The position numbers and the translations under genes are program-made. Under the pieces are notes generated by a model. That model was given only the letters and a program-made list of their open reading frames with translations. It made no database searches and was not told where the DNA came from. From DATEHG01 sp035279705 (GTDB taxonomy: Bacteria; Gemmatimonadota; Gemmatimonadetes; Gemmatimonadales; GWC2-71-9), in contig DATEHG010000137.1 of NCBI GenBank assembly GCA_035279705.1, positions 1 through 11,458 of the forward strand: a stretch of 11,458 nucleotides of DNA, given 5' to 3'. This document shows positions 1-6,531 of the stretch, in pieces (within the stretch, counting starts at the first letter, position 1; each line of letters opens with the position of its first letter).

Positions 1-8
1 GCAGCTTA

Positions 9-169
9 CCACAGATGACACGGAAAAGGACGGATGATCCCTTGCCATGCCTTCGTTACATCTCTCTTGGCGGAATCAATCTGTTTGTAAACAACAACAA
101 CAGCCCTGACTGACGGAGCGAAGTTCAGGAAAGTGAGTGAACTATCCGTGTCATCTGTGTCATCTGTGG
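9..169. mobile_element. MITE-like element, copy A
   Basis: Non-coding 161-bp stretch bounded by inverted repeats. The left arm is CCACAGATGACACGGA (9-24). The right arm begins at 145 as TCCGTGTCATCTGTG and is extended by a perfect 9-bp tandem duplication of GTGTCATCT (148-156 and 157-165) before ending in GTGG. The interior shares two blocks at fixed spacing with copy B at 3073-3237: GATGATCC, then 17 unrelated bases, then ACATCTCT (58-65). No transposase frame is present, so any mobility would be non-autonomous. It ends about 13 bp from the stop codon of the hydrolase gene. It could instead be an extragenic palindromic repeat with no transposition history. Confidence 0.55.
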
Positions 170-182
170 ATTCTGTTGCTGT

Positions 183-1871
183 TCAAGGCGTGAACGAACG
201 GTAGTACTGCATCCCGGACAGTGTCGCTCTGAGCGCCTTGCCCTCTACTATCTGGTCGAACCTCACCCGCTCGGCGGATTGCGGATCGCCGACTCGGAAC
301 TCGCCGGTCGGAAGCAGCGTCATCGCCTGCTCCTCGCCGCCAGGGCTGACCCAGAAGAGCTTCCCCTTGCGGACGATCACCCGGAAGTTGGGCTCCCAGT
401 CCTGCGCGATGCGCCAGTGCCCGACGTACGAATCCCACGCCTTGGGATAGGTGAAGCGCTTCGGCCCCTTGTAGGCGCCGCTCGTGTACCACTCGCCGCC
501 GTACGTCACCTCCGTCACCACCCCCTTCGAGCGCCGGAATGCCAGCGGGAAGAGCGGGAACGAGTCGGCAGGCCCCAGCACTTCGTCGGTTCCGTCAGAC
601 TCGAGGGCGATTCGCTGGTCACCGCGGACCAGGTAGAGACGGCTGCTGTCCGCCTCGAAGGTGAGGGTCTTTCCCTCGGGGCTGGTAAAGGTGCCGGCCA
701 GCTCCCTGGCATTCGCGACGTCGAATGGATTGATCGCGGCCGGCAGTTCCGGCAGCGGCGCGCCACCCCGTTCCGCCTCCATCACCTTGAGCGCAAACCG
801 GGAGACCGCGCTCGGCTGCGCCGGCCCGTTGACCAGGACGATGACGCCGAGCCCACTGTCGAGGTCGGCGAGGAAGGAAGTGTAGTAGCCGATCATCCCG
901 CCCGTGTGGGCCAGCTGGTGGTGGCCGTGGCGGCTCAGCACCTCGATCCCGTAGCCATACCACGTCGTCGTGTCGGACTTGTCCGGCAGCGCTCTCCCCT
1001 TGGCAAACTCGGCGAACCACTTCTCGGGCACGATCTGACCGCCGGGTCCCTTGCCGCCGTTGAGCAGCAGGCGGAGGTAGGCCGCCATGTCCCCCGCGGT
1101 GGAAATGATGGCGCCATCGCCGCCCGCGTACTCGAGCCAGGTGCCGCTGTAGAGCGGTTCTCCCGCCCGGTTGGGCCGGTCGTCGTACTGCGTGCTGTAG
1201 CCGATCACCATCGAGGGACGGTCCGCGTGAGTCCACCACCCCTGGCTCTCGGTCATGCCGAGTGGAGTGAGGAGCCGTTCCTGGACAACCTGGGCGCTGG
1301 GTTTGCCGGCGATGTGGGTCAGGGCGTATCCCAGCACCTGGAAGCCGACGTTCGAGTAGGACCAGTAGGTGCCGGGCGCGGAGCCGGCCGTGCGCTCGCG
1401 CACCACGTACGCCTGCGCCGCCGAGGAAGGAACGTCGTCGCGGTCGGCAGGGAAACCGGCCGTGTGAGTGAGGAGATCCTGGCCTGTGATCGGACGGTAC
1501 TTCGACTGGATGGCAAACCAGGGCAGGGAGGCGGTGATCGGCTTGGCGGGGTCGAACTTACCCTCAGCCGCGAGCTGCATCAGCGCCAGGGCGGTGAAGG
1601 ACTTGGAGACGGAGCCGATCTCGAACCGGTCATGCGGGGAGACCAGTCTCTTCGCCGAGAGGTCCGCATAGCCGAAGGTGGCAACGCGGAGCGTGCCGTT
1701 CCGGTCCGTGATCGCCATGGCGAGCCCCGGGGTCCCATCCGCCGCCATCAATTGCTGGACGTAGCGGTCGATGAGGCGGAAGGCGGGGGAGTCCTGAGCC
1801 GAGAGCGGCGGCGCCAGGGCGATGAGGGCCGAGAGAAGCAGCGCACGCGACCGGCGGGCGGGAAAGCGCAT
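183..1871 (-). CDS. Secreted serine beta-lactamase-family hydrolase
   Basis: A 562-residue class C beta-lactamase/penicillin-binding-protein-fold serine hydrolase. An N-terminal signal peptide (basic RRSR, hydrophobic core, ending near LSAQ at residues 23-26) predicts export. The active-site motifs are all visible: SxxK as S87-V-S-K90, the Tyr motif as Y172-S-N174, and H322-T-G-G325 in place of the KTG box, as is common in the esterase/peptidase branch of the family. The catalytic domain spans about residues 30-370. Residues 380-562 look like one or two small beta-barrel domains of the DUF3471/lipocalin-like type often fused to these hydrolases. Family members include D-amino peptidases, esterases and beta-lactamases, so the substrate cannot be named. 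There is no Shine-Dalgarno. A CAGAAT box sits 8 bp before the ATG, so the mRNA may be leaderless. It lies 98 bp downstream of xdhC on the same strand. Confidence 0.9.
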   Translation of the reverse strand: MRFPARRSRALLLSALIALAPPLSAQDSPAFRLIDRYVQQLMAADGTPGLAMAITDRNGTLRVATFGYADLSAKRLVSPHDRFEIGSVSKSFTALALMQLAAEGKFDPAKPITASLPWFAIQSKYRPITGQDLLTHTAGFPADRDDVPSSAAQAYVVRERTAGSAPGTYWSYSNVGFQVLGYALTHIAGKPSAQVVQERLLTPLGMTESQGWWTHADRPSMVIGYSTQYDDRPNRAGEPLYSGTWLEYAGGDGAIISTAGDMAAYLRLLLNGGKGPGGQIVPEKWFAEFAKGRALPDKSDTTTWYGYGIEVLSRHGHHQLAHTGGMIGYYTSFLADLDSGLGVIVLVNGPAQPSAVSRFALKVMEAERGGAPLPELPAAINPFDVANARELAGTFTSPEGKTLTFEADSSRLYLVRGDQRIALESDGTDEVLGPADSFPLFPLAFRRSKGVVTEVTYGGEWYTSGAYKGPKRFTYPKAWDSYVGHWRIAQDWEPNFRVIVRKGKLFWVSPGGEEQAMTLLPTGEFRVGDPQSAERVRFDQIVEGKALRATLSGMQYYRSFTP

Positions 1872-1879
1872 AGGGGCGA

Positions 1880-1922
1880 ATTCTGGTCCAGGATTGTTGG
1901 GACGAGCAGGACATCTGGTCCA
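1880..1922 (-). promoter_or_regulatory. Possible hydrolase promoter with paired direct repeats
   Basis: On the minus strand a CAGAAT -10-like hexamer (plus-strand 1880-1885) lies 8 bp before the hydrolase ATG. The 9-mer TCTGGTCCA (plus strand) occurs twice, at 1882-1890 and 1914-1922, exactly 32 bp apart (about three helical turns). The proximal copy overlaps the -10. This arrangement would suit a dimeric or cooperative regulator, but I see no good -35, and a 9-bp repeat can occur by chance. Confidence 0.25.
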
Positions 1923-1969
1923 TCAAGAAAGTGCGCCGATGGGAGAGGGGGAAGGGGTCGGTGAGTCAG

Positions 1970-3019
1970 CTACTTCCCGTACCTCACCTTCACCACTTCG
2001 CCCAGCACCGCCAGCGCGGTTTCCGCCGGTCTCCTTCCCCCGATATCCAGTCCGATCGGTCCATGGATCCGCGCCAGGTCCGACTCGCTGAACCCTTCGG
2101 CCAGCAACCGCTCCCGGCGAGCGGCCTGCGTCTTCCGGCTGCCGATGGCGCCGATGTAGCGCGCGCTGGACTTGAGTGCGATGCGCAGCGCCGGCTCGTC
2201 GAACTTGGGATCGTGACTGAGCAGGCAGATATGGGTGTTCTGATCGATCCCGATCTCATTGAACACGGCGTCGGGCCAGCCCAGGATCAGGCGATGCGCG
2301 TCGGGGAATCGCTCCTGCTGCAGGAATGCCTCCCGCCCATCCGCCACGATTGTCTCGAACCCCACTCTCCGTGCCATCGGCACAAGTTCGGCGGCAATGC
2401 CACCGGCGCCGAAGATGATCAGCCGCGGGGGACGGGGAATTACTTCAAGGAAGAAGGGAAGGCCCCCAATGTCGGCAGTCCGACTCGACTCCGCTTCCAG
2501 AGATGCGTTCGCGGCACTGAGGATTTCCGGCAGGAGGGGGGAGAGTCTTACGGGAGTGTTCCGCTCCGAAATCTCGTCCCCCGAAAAGGCGGGGAGAATC
2601 CGCGGAGAGGCGCCGTCGTCGCTGACGAGCACGGCGCCGCCTTCGTCGGCGAGGACGGTCGCGAGCACGATACCCACCCGCCGCCGGAGCAGCGGCAGCA
2701 ACTCGGGTCTCACCGCGGGCTCGACCAGGATCCTGATGCTCCCGCCGCAGGCGAGCCCCACCGACCACGCCTTCTCCTCACTGACCCCGTAAGACAGGAG
2801 CCTGGCGCTGCCGCGTCCAATGGCAGCCTGGATCTCCTCCACCACCGCGCCCTCGACGCACCCGCCGCAGACCGAGCCGGCCATCCGCCCGTCCGCCGTC
2901 GCCAGGAGCACGGCCCCCTCCGGCTCCGGTGCCGACCCCCACACGCTCGTCACCACGCCTCGGCCGAGCGGGGTGCCGCCGGCCATCAGGCGTTCCAGAT
3001 CGGGAATCAGGTTTCGCAT
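1970..3019 (-). CDS. xdhC: XdhC/CoxI-family molybdoenzyme maturation factor
   Basis: A 349-residue XdhC-family protein. This family binds molybdenum cofactor, promotes its sulfuration and delivers it to xanthine dehydrogenase or CO dehydrogenase-type hydroxylases in the cytoplasm. The N-terminal half has the family cysteine motifs: GSVCGGCVEG (C51 and C54) and GLACGG (C91). The C-terminal half is a Rossmann domain with the nucleotide loop GAGGIA (204-209), an acidic residue at the end of the second strand (VADGR, D227), YIGAIGSRKT (288-297) and a C-terminal HGPIGLDIGGRRPAETA motif. Length and two-domain layout match full-length XdhC. No molybdopterin-binding hydroxylase subunit is adjacent; the only related gene is mocA about 2.7 kb away on the same strand. 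There is no Shine-Dalgarno at a useful distance. It is divergent from the DsbA-like gene. Confidence 0.92.
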   Translation of the reverse strand: MRNLIPDLERLMAGGTPLGRGVVTSVWGSAPEPEGAVLLATADGRMAGSVCGGCVEGAVVEEIQAAIGRGSARLLSYGVSEEKAWSVGLACGGSIRILVEPAVRPELLPLLRRRVGIVLATVLADEGGAVLVSDDGASPRILPAFSGDEISERNTPVRLSPLLPEILSAANASLEAESSRTADIGGLPFFLEVIPRPPRLIIFGAGGIAAELVPMARRVGFETIVADGREAFLQQERFPDAHRLILGWPDAVFNEIGIDQNTHICLLSHDPKFDEPALRIALKSSARYIGAIGSRKTQAARRERLLAEGFSESDLARIHGPIGLDIGGRRPAETALAVLGEVVKVRYGK

Positions 3020-3072
3020 CGAACCAGCTTACCTCTGCCGACGTCCCGAGGGCAAGAATGGTCAACTGCTTT

Positions 3073-3237
3073 CCACAGATGACACGGATGGAATGGATGA
3101 TCCTGTCTCGTGCCGGCTCCACATCTCTGGAACGACTATGGGGTGTTGTTTTTCAACAGCAGATGGCAGATCTTCGCGGGAGATACGCGACAGCATCGGT
3201 GCAGGGAGCCATCTATTTTTTTCCGTGTCATCTGTGG
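3073..3237. mobile_element. MITE-like element, copy B
   Basis: A 165-bp non-coding element bounded by a perfect 16-bp inverted repeat: CCACAGATGACACGGA (3073-3088) and its reverse complement at 3222-3237. It shares with copy A the internal blocks GATGATCC, 17 bp, ACATCTCT (3121-3128). The rest of the interior has diverged and includes a small GTTG...CAAC hairpin and a T7 run next to the right arm. It fills most of the gap between divergent xdhC and the DsbA-like gene. Its right end is only 51 bp before the preferred DsbA start, so the DsbA promoter must lie in or beside the element. No target-site duplication is evident. Confidence 0.6.
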
Positions 3238-3288
3238 TAAAGTCAGGCTCCAGGCATGAAAGCACTCGACCCAGGGATCGAACCTGAA

Positions 3289-4071
3289 ATGCGCCTTTCT
3301 CCCGTCCTGACCGTCCTGACCGCCCTGTCCGTCCTGTCCTGCAAACCGAGATCTCCCACGCCGGACGAGCTCAAGGCGATGCTGGTGGCGCACCCGGACA
3401 TCCTGTTCGAGGTGATCAAGGCGCATCCGCAGGAATTCTTCCAGGTAGTCAACCGCGCGGCGCAGCAGCTGCAGGAGCAAGCCGGCAGCGCGGCGCGCCA
3501 GGATTCGCTCCGCCGCGAGGACGATCTCCGCAATCCGCGGAAGCCCGCGCTTGGTCCCGGCCGAGCCACGATCGGCCCGGCCGGCGCGCCGATTGTCATA
3601 GTCGAGTATTCCGACTTCCAGTGTCCCTACTGCCACCGCTCGGTGGGAGTGGTGCGGGACCTGGTGATGAAATACGGCGACAAGCTGCGCCTGGTGCTCA
3701 AGGAAGCCCCGCTCGACATGCATCCGCAGGCCATGCCGGCCGCGCGCTACTTCGAGGCGGTACTCCGCCAGGATCCGGCCAAGGCCTGGCGGATGCACGA
3801 TCTCCTCTTCGACAACCAGGCCCGCCTCGGCAAGGAGGGCACGGCGTTCATCGAGGAAGCCGTCAAGCAGGTGGGCGCCGATCTCGACAAGGCGCGGAAG
3901 GACGCCACTGGTCCCGACGTCGCCGCGACGATCGCGGCCGACCTCGCCGAGTTCCAGGCGATGGAGTTCAACGGAACGCCGGGGTTCGTGGTGAATGGAG
4001 TGCGGGTGTACGGATCCCTCCCCACCGATTCGATGGTCGCGGTGATCGGGAGGACCCTGGAGGCCCGGTAG
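3289..4071 (+). CDS. DsbA-family thiol-disulfide lipoprotein
   Basis: A thioredoxin-fold DsbA/DsbG-type protein that would make or isomerise disulfides outside the cytoplasm. An upstream in-frame ATG at 3256 exists, but starting at 3289 (260 residues) gives a clean lipoprotein signal: one Arg, a hydrophobic core and a lipobox-like VLSC with Cys18, whereas the 11 extra residues are acidic and unlike an n-region. Residues 24-65 are helical, with a PDIL...HPQEF pattern like the N-terminal helices of ScsC/Com1-type DsbA relatives that drive oligomerisation (inferred). The active site is C112-P-Y-C115 after VEYSDFQ. The cis-proline loop is GTPGFVVNG (T230-P231). The signal-peptide core is encoded by a 9-bp tandem repeat. 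No strong Shine-Dalgarno is visible. The kinase gene follows 108 bp downstream. Confidence 0.88.
   Translation: MRLSPVLTVLTALSVLSCKPRSPTPDELKAMLVAHPDILFEVIKAHPQEFFQVVNRAAQQLQEQAGSAARQDSLRREDDLRNPRKPALGPGRATIGPAGAPIVIVEYSDFQCPYCHRSVGVVRDLVMKYGDKLRLVLKEAPLDMHPQAMPAARYFEAVLRQDPAKAWRMHDLLFDNQARLGKEGTAFIEEAVKQVGADLDKARKDATGPDVAATIAADLAEFQAMEFNGTPGFVVNGVRVYGSLPTDSMVAVIGRTLEAR
3302..3337 (+). repeat. 9-bp tandem repeat encoding signal-peptide core
   Basis: Four consecutive 9-mers with consensus CCGTCCTG(A/T): copies 1 and 2 are identical (3302-3310, 3311-3319), copy 3 (3320) has two changes and copy 4 (3329) one. A period of 9 equals three codons, so the repeat reads as tripeptides V-L-T, V-L-T, A-L-S, V-L-S, which form the hydrophobic core and lipobox of the DsbA-like lipoprotein. 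Confidence 0.8.
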
Positions 4072-4148
4072 GGAAGAAGGAGGAGGGCCGCAGGGAGGAA
4101 GGCGGCTCGTCCCATCCTCTCTCCTCCTTCCTCCCTCTCCGACTTCCG
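4072..4148. repeat. Purine/pyrimidine inverted heptamer-like array
   Basis: Begins at the first base after the TAG stop of the DsbA-like gene. The left part is purine-rich, in approximate 7-bp steps (4072 GGAAGAA, 4079 GGAGGAG, 4093 GGGAGGA). The right part is pyrimidine-rich (4115 TCCTCTC, 4122 TCCTCCT, 4129 TCCTCCC). AGGGAGGAAGG (4092-4102) pairs perfectly with CCTTCCTCCCT (4126-4136), giving an 11-bp stem with a 23-nt loop. It could terminate dsbA transcription but lacks a T-tract. Confidence 0.55.
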
Positions 4149-4179
4149 GCCCCCACCCGCGGCGGATAGCTTGGTCTCC

Positions 4180-5556
4180 ATGCAGAAAGTCGCCCCCGAG
4201 GAACTCCGCCAGCGCCTCCAGGACGCCGTCCAGGGGGAATTCGAGGTCGGCCGGCTGCTGGGCCAGGGCGGCTACGCCTCGGTCTTCCTGGCCCAGGACC
4301 TGATGCTCAAGCGGGACGTGGCCATCAAAGTCCTCGATCCCAATCTTTCCATTTCAGGCGATCACTCCGAGCGCTTCCTCACGGAGGCTCGGCTCGTGGC
4401 GCAGCTCGAGCACCCCCACATCGTTCCGATTTACCAGGTCGAGCAGAAGAACAACCTGCTCTACATCGTGATGCGCTACATCCCCGGCACCTCGCTCGGC
4501 GGGCTGCTGGCCAAGGAAGGAAAAATCCCGCCAGCGCAGGCGGCATCCATCGCCCGTGAAGTCGCGGACGCCCTCGATTTTGCCCATCACCACAAGGTCA
4601 TCCACCGCGACATCAAGCCGGACAACATCCTGCTCGACTCGAGCGGCCACGCGGTCGTCACCGATTTCGGCATTGCCCGCGCGGCGGCAGCGGCGCGCCT
4701 GACCCAGGAAGGAATGGTGGTGGGGACGCCGCAGTACATGTCCCCCGAACAGGCCTCCGGGGAGGAGATCGACGGCCGCTCCGACGTCTACGCGCTGGGC
4801 GTCGTGATGTACGAGATGCTGGCCGGCCACCCGCCCTTCGGAGGGCGGACCGCGGCCCAGATCCTGGCCAAGCACCTGAGTCAGAAGCCGCCATCGCTGT
4901 CGGAGAATTCGAAGGACACCCCGGAGATGCTGAGCGAGATCGTCTCCAAGGCCCTGGCCAAGGACCCGGGCGATCGCTTCGCTACCGCGCGCGCCATGGC
5001 CGAGGCGCTGGGGGGGACGGCGGCGCCGGGAGCGCTGGATTCGGGAGCGCAGCAGCGCAAGCGCAGGGCGGGGAAGCGCCGCAGGACTGTGCTCGTCATC
5101 GTGGGCGTGCTGGCGCTGCTCGTGGTGGCGTTCGGGCTCGGAACCTTTGTCCTGGCCCGTGCTCTCTTCACCGGCGATCCACCGGCCGTCAGCATGACGG
5201 GCTCCAATATTCCGCCCGTGCTGGTGCAGCTGGCGCGCGAGAAGCTGCAGATCCCGCCTACCGACAGCATTCGCTACTTCTTCGTGGCGCACGGCCGCCC
5301 CAACACCGACGGCGTGGTCATCACCTCGCGTGAACTGATCCGCGCCGACTCCACGGGAGTGAGGCGCCTCAAGTGGGGCAACCTGGCCTTCAACCTCAAT
5401 ACCAAGCTCACCGGCAGCAGCGGCAGCGTCGTCGTGCGGGATCAGGAATCGGGGAAGGTGGATACGATCCTTCGCGGCCTGAACACCCGGGAGTTGTCAG
5501 TCTTCGGCCAGGCGCTGAAGGAGCTGGAGAAGCCGGTAGGGGACAGCGGGAAGTAG
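4180..5556 (+). CDS. Transmembrane serine/threonine protein kinase
   Basis: A Hanks-type (PknB-like) kinase of 458 residues. Kinase motifs in order: glycine loop GQGGYASVF (28-36), catalytic lysine in VAIKVL (K50), catalytic loop HRDIKPDN (H142-R-D144), DFG (D162) and GTPQYMSPEQ at the end of the activation segment. After the kinase domain (to about 278) comes a basic stretch rich in Lys/Arg, one membrane helix at about 303-325, and an extracytoplasmic tail of about 130 residues. The tail has no PASTA, TPR or other repeat I recognise, so its ligand is unknown. I chose the ATG at 4180 over a TTG at 4171 because there is no ribosome site for either and TAGCTT (4167-4172) could be a -10 box 7 bp before the ATG. 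The last codons run into the 7-bp periodic sequence that follows. Confidence 0.93.
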   Translation: MQKVAPEELRQRLQDAVQGEFEVGRLLGQGGYASVFLAQDLMLKRDVAIKVLDPNLSISGDHSERFLTEARLVAQLEHPHIVPIYQVEQKNNLLYIVMRYIPGTSLGGLLAKEGKIPPAQAASIAREVADALDFAHHHKVIHRDIKPDNILLDSSGHAVVTDFGIARAAAAARLTQEGMVVGTPQYMSPEQASGEEIDGRSDVYALGVVMYEMLAGHPPFGGRTAAQILAKHLSQKPPSLSENSKDTPEMLSEIVSKALAKDPGDRFATARAMAEALGGTAAPGALDSGAQQRKRRAGKRRRTVLVIVGVLALLVVAFGLGTFVLARALFTGDPPAVSMTGSNIPPVLVQLAREKLQIPPTDSIRYFFVAHGRPNTDGVVITSRELIRADSTGVRRLKWGNLAFNLNTKLTGSSGSVVVRDQESGKVDTILRGLNTRELSVFGQALKELEKPVGDSGK

Positions 5557-5636
5557 TCGAGAGACGAGAGACAAGAGACGAGAGACAGGACTGCGGAGAG
5601 AGATGAGAGGAGAGAGAAGAGAGGAAAGAGGAACAG
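5554..5636. repeat. In-register heptamer array, purine-rich
   Basis: Starting at the kinase stop codon, the sequence keeps a 7-bp register for at least eleven units: 5561 GAGACGA, 5568 GAGACAA, 5575 GAGACGA, 5582 GAGACAG, 5589 GACTGCG, 5596 GAGAGAG, 5603 ATGAGAG, 5610 GAGAGAG, 5617 AAGAGAG, 5624 GAAAGAG. The first block has consensus GAGAC(G/A)A and the second GAGAGAG without loss of phase. The second half, from CGGAGA (5594) to GGAAC (5630-5634), matches the left arm of the hairpin elements at 9458 and 10450, but no complementary right arm follows. A weaker 7-bp pattern may run back into the last ten kinase codons. Confidence 0.8.
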
Positions 5637-5659
5637 CCTGCAATGCACTATCGTTGTAG

Positions 5660-5702
5660 CTACCCGTCTACCCGTCTACCCGTCTACCCGTCTACCCTTC
5701 TA
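5660..5702. repeat. 8-bp tandem repeat (CTACCCGT)n
   Basis: Four perfect 8-mers CTACCCGT (5660, 5668, 5676, 5684), one variant CTACCCTT (5692), then CTA. That terminal CTA (5700-5702) is the mocA stop codon read on the minus strand. The array therefore begins exactly at the end of mocA, and it fills the gap with the heptamer array at the end of the convergent kinase gene. There are no unique spacers, so this is not a CRISPR. Confidence 0.9.
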
Positions 5703-6347
5703 CTTGATCCTCCTCTCGAACTCCGCCAGCTGCGCCGGCGTATCCACATCCGGATTGCTTCCCGCCTGGTCGACGAGGAACACCAGCTCCGGCTGGTCCC
5801 GCAGCACCGGACCCAGTCCCATATCTCCCGAAGCCGATTCCGCCAGCGACCAGACCCCGCGATCGAGCAGCAGGGGATGTCCCGGCTGATTGGGATGTTC
5901 CAGGTAACGGGGCCGTACCACGGGGCCCGCCCCCCCTCGCCAGGCGTCCACCAGGGCCGCAACCGTCTCGGTGCGGAGGCCGGGTTGATCGCCGAGGCAG
6001 ATGAGGGCGGCGCCGACCGGCTGGCGCGAGGGTGCTTCGAGGGCGTTGAGCCCCGAGCGGATCGTGTGGGACAGGGCCGCCGTTGCACCCGCGGCGAGGA
6101 TCACCGGGTCCATACCCTCGTCGATGGTGTCGAGCATGGCGCGCTCGCGGGCGGGGAGCACCACGACCACACCCGCCAGGTGTCCCGACTCGCGTGCGCG
6201 GCGCAGGGCGCGCAGGCACCAGCTCAGCATCGGCCGCCCGGCGAGCGGGGCCATGAGCTTCCCGCCGCCGAAGCGGCGCGATTCCCCCGCGGCCAGGACG
6301 ATGGCCCACACGGTTTCGGACCCGCGATCGGAGATGGATGTGCTCAT
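5700..6347 (-). CDS. mocA: MocA-type molybdenum cofactor nucleotidyltransferase
   Basis: A 215-residue cytoplasmic enzyme of the MobA/MocA glycosyltransferase-A-fold family, which attaches CMP (MocA) or GMP (MobA) to molybdopterin. The nucleotide-binding signature is LAAGESRRFGGGK (18-30) with K30. A metal/nucleotide motif LGDQPGL lies at 118-124, followed by GHPLLLD (156-162), SGDMGLGPVL (173-182) and a C-terminal NPDVDTPAQL. The LAAGxSxRxG form plus GDQP favour MocA (CTP-dependent) over MobA, and the presence of xdhC in the window supports a molybdenum-hydroxylase role. The cytidylyl assignment is still inference. Length is normal for the family. The ATG at 6347 follows a weak CGGAA. It is convergent with the kinase gene and divergent from the tRNA unit. 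Confidence 0.85.
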   Translation of the reverse strand: MSTSISDRGSETVWAIVLAAGESRRFGGGKLMAPLAGRPMLSWCLRALRRARESGHLAGVVVVLPARERAMLDTIDEGMDPVILAAGATAALSHTIRSGLNALEAPSRQPVGAALICLGDQPGLRTETVAALVDAWRGGAGPVVRPRYLEHPNQPGHPLLLDRGVWSLAESASGDMGLGPVLRDQPELVFLVDQAGSNPDVDTPAQLAEFERRIK

Positions 6348-6361
6348 GAGTGTTCCGGGGA

Positions 6362-6388
6362 TTGACGGCGCCGGATCCGGGGTCTAAT
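6362..6388 (+). promoter_or_regulatory. Probable sigma-70 promoter of the tRNA-Asn unit
   Basis: TTGACG (6362-6367) matches five of six -35 bases. Two overlapping -10 choices follow: TCTAAT (6383-6388, five of six bases, 15-bp spacer) or TAATGT (6385-6390, weaker, 17-bp spacer). Transcription would start near 6395 and run through a short frame and a hairpin into tRNA-Asn. No other -35/-10 pair upstream of the tRNA looks as good. Confidence 0.45.
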
Positions 6389-6399
6389 GTACTCGCCCC

Positions 6400-6468
6400 A
6401 TGATGAACCTGAACGCGGGCTGCCTCAATCGAAATCTCACCGGCAATCACCGGGGGGTCCGGGTCTAG
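6400..6468 (+). CDS. Possible Asn-rich leader peptide
   Basis: A 22-codon frame from ATG to TAG, beginning about 5 nt after the predicted transcription start and so nearly leaderless. Five of 22 residues are Asn (positions 3, 5, 10, 12, 16), three of them AAT codons, which are unusual in DNA this GC-rich. It sits ahead of a strong GC hairpin (6493-6520) and a tRNA-Asn gene. I do not recognise the peptide, there is no Shine-Dalgarno, and such a short frame may be untranslated. Confidence 0.25.
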   Translation: MMNLNAGCLNRNLTGNHRGVRV

Positions 6469-6492
6469 GGGTATATCTGGAGAGTATGGTCC

Positions 6493-6520
6493 AGCCCCGC
6501 CCGGTACCTCGGGCGGGGCT
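6493..6520 (+). terminator. GC-rich hairpin ahead of tRNA-Asn
   Basis: A perfect 11-bp stem AGCCCCGCCCG (6493-6503) with CGGGCGGGGCT (6510-6520) around a 6-nt loop, followed by TCGTGTTTC, a weak T-tract. It could be an intrinsic terminator or attenuator, or simply a structured leader trimmed during tRNA maturation. The left arm can alternatively pair with CCGGGGGG at 6450-6457. Confidence 0.45.
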
Positions 6521-6531
6521 TCGTGTTTCAA

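Noticed and set aside
279..1964. An open frame of 561 codons on the plus strand
   Set aside because: It is antisense to the hydrolase, whose catalytic motifs and signal peptide are clear. The translation is Arg/Gly-rich with no domain, as expected from a GC-rich shadow frame.
1941..1987. Further heptamer array or terminator at the end of xdhC
   Set aside because: Units such as GGGAGAG and GGGGAAG are suggestive, but the register is weak and only short stems (GGTGAG/CTCACC) form.
1931..3082. An open frame of 383 codons on the plus strand
   Set aside because: It lies opposite xdhC and has the low-complexity composition of a shadow frame; xdhC motifs settle the coding strand.
3256..3288. Upstream ATG of the DsbA-like protein
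   Set aside because: The extra 11 residues are acidic and would spoil the signal peptide. It remains possible if the signal is internal.
4171..4179. TTG start for the kinase
   Set aside because: It adds only three residues, has no ribosome site, and overlaps the likely -10 box.
4354..5292. A minus-strand frame of 312 codons
   Set aside because: It is antisense to the kinase domain, whose HRD, DFG and lysine motifs are all in the plus frame.
5660..5702. CRISPR array
   Set aside because: The units are 8 bp and directly adjacent, with no spacers and no cas genes in view.
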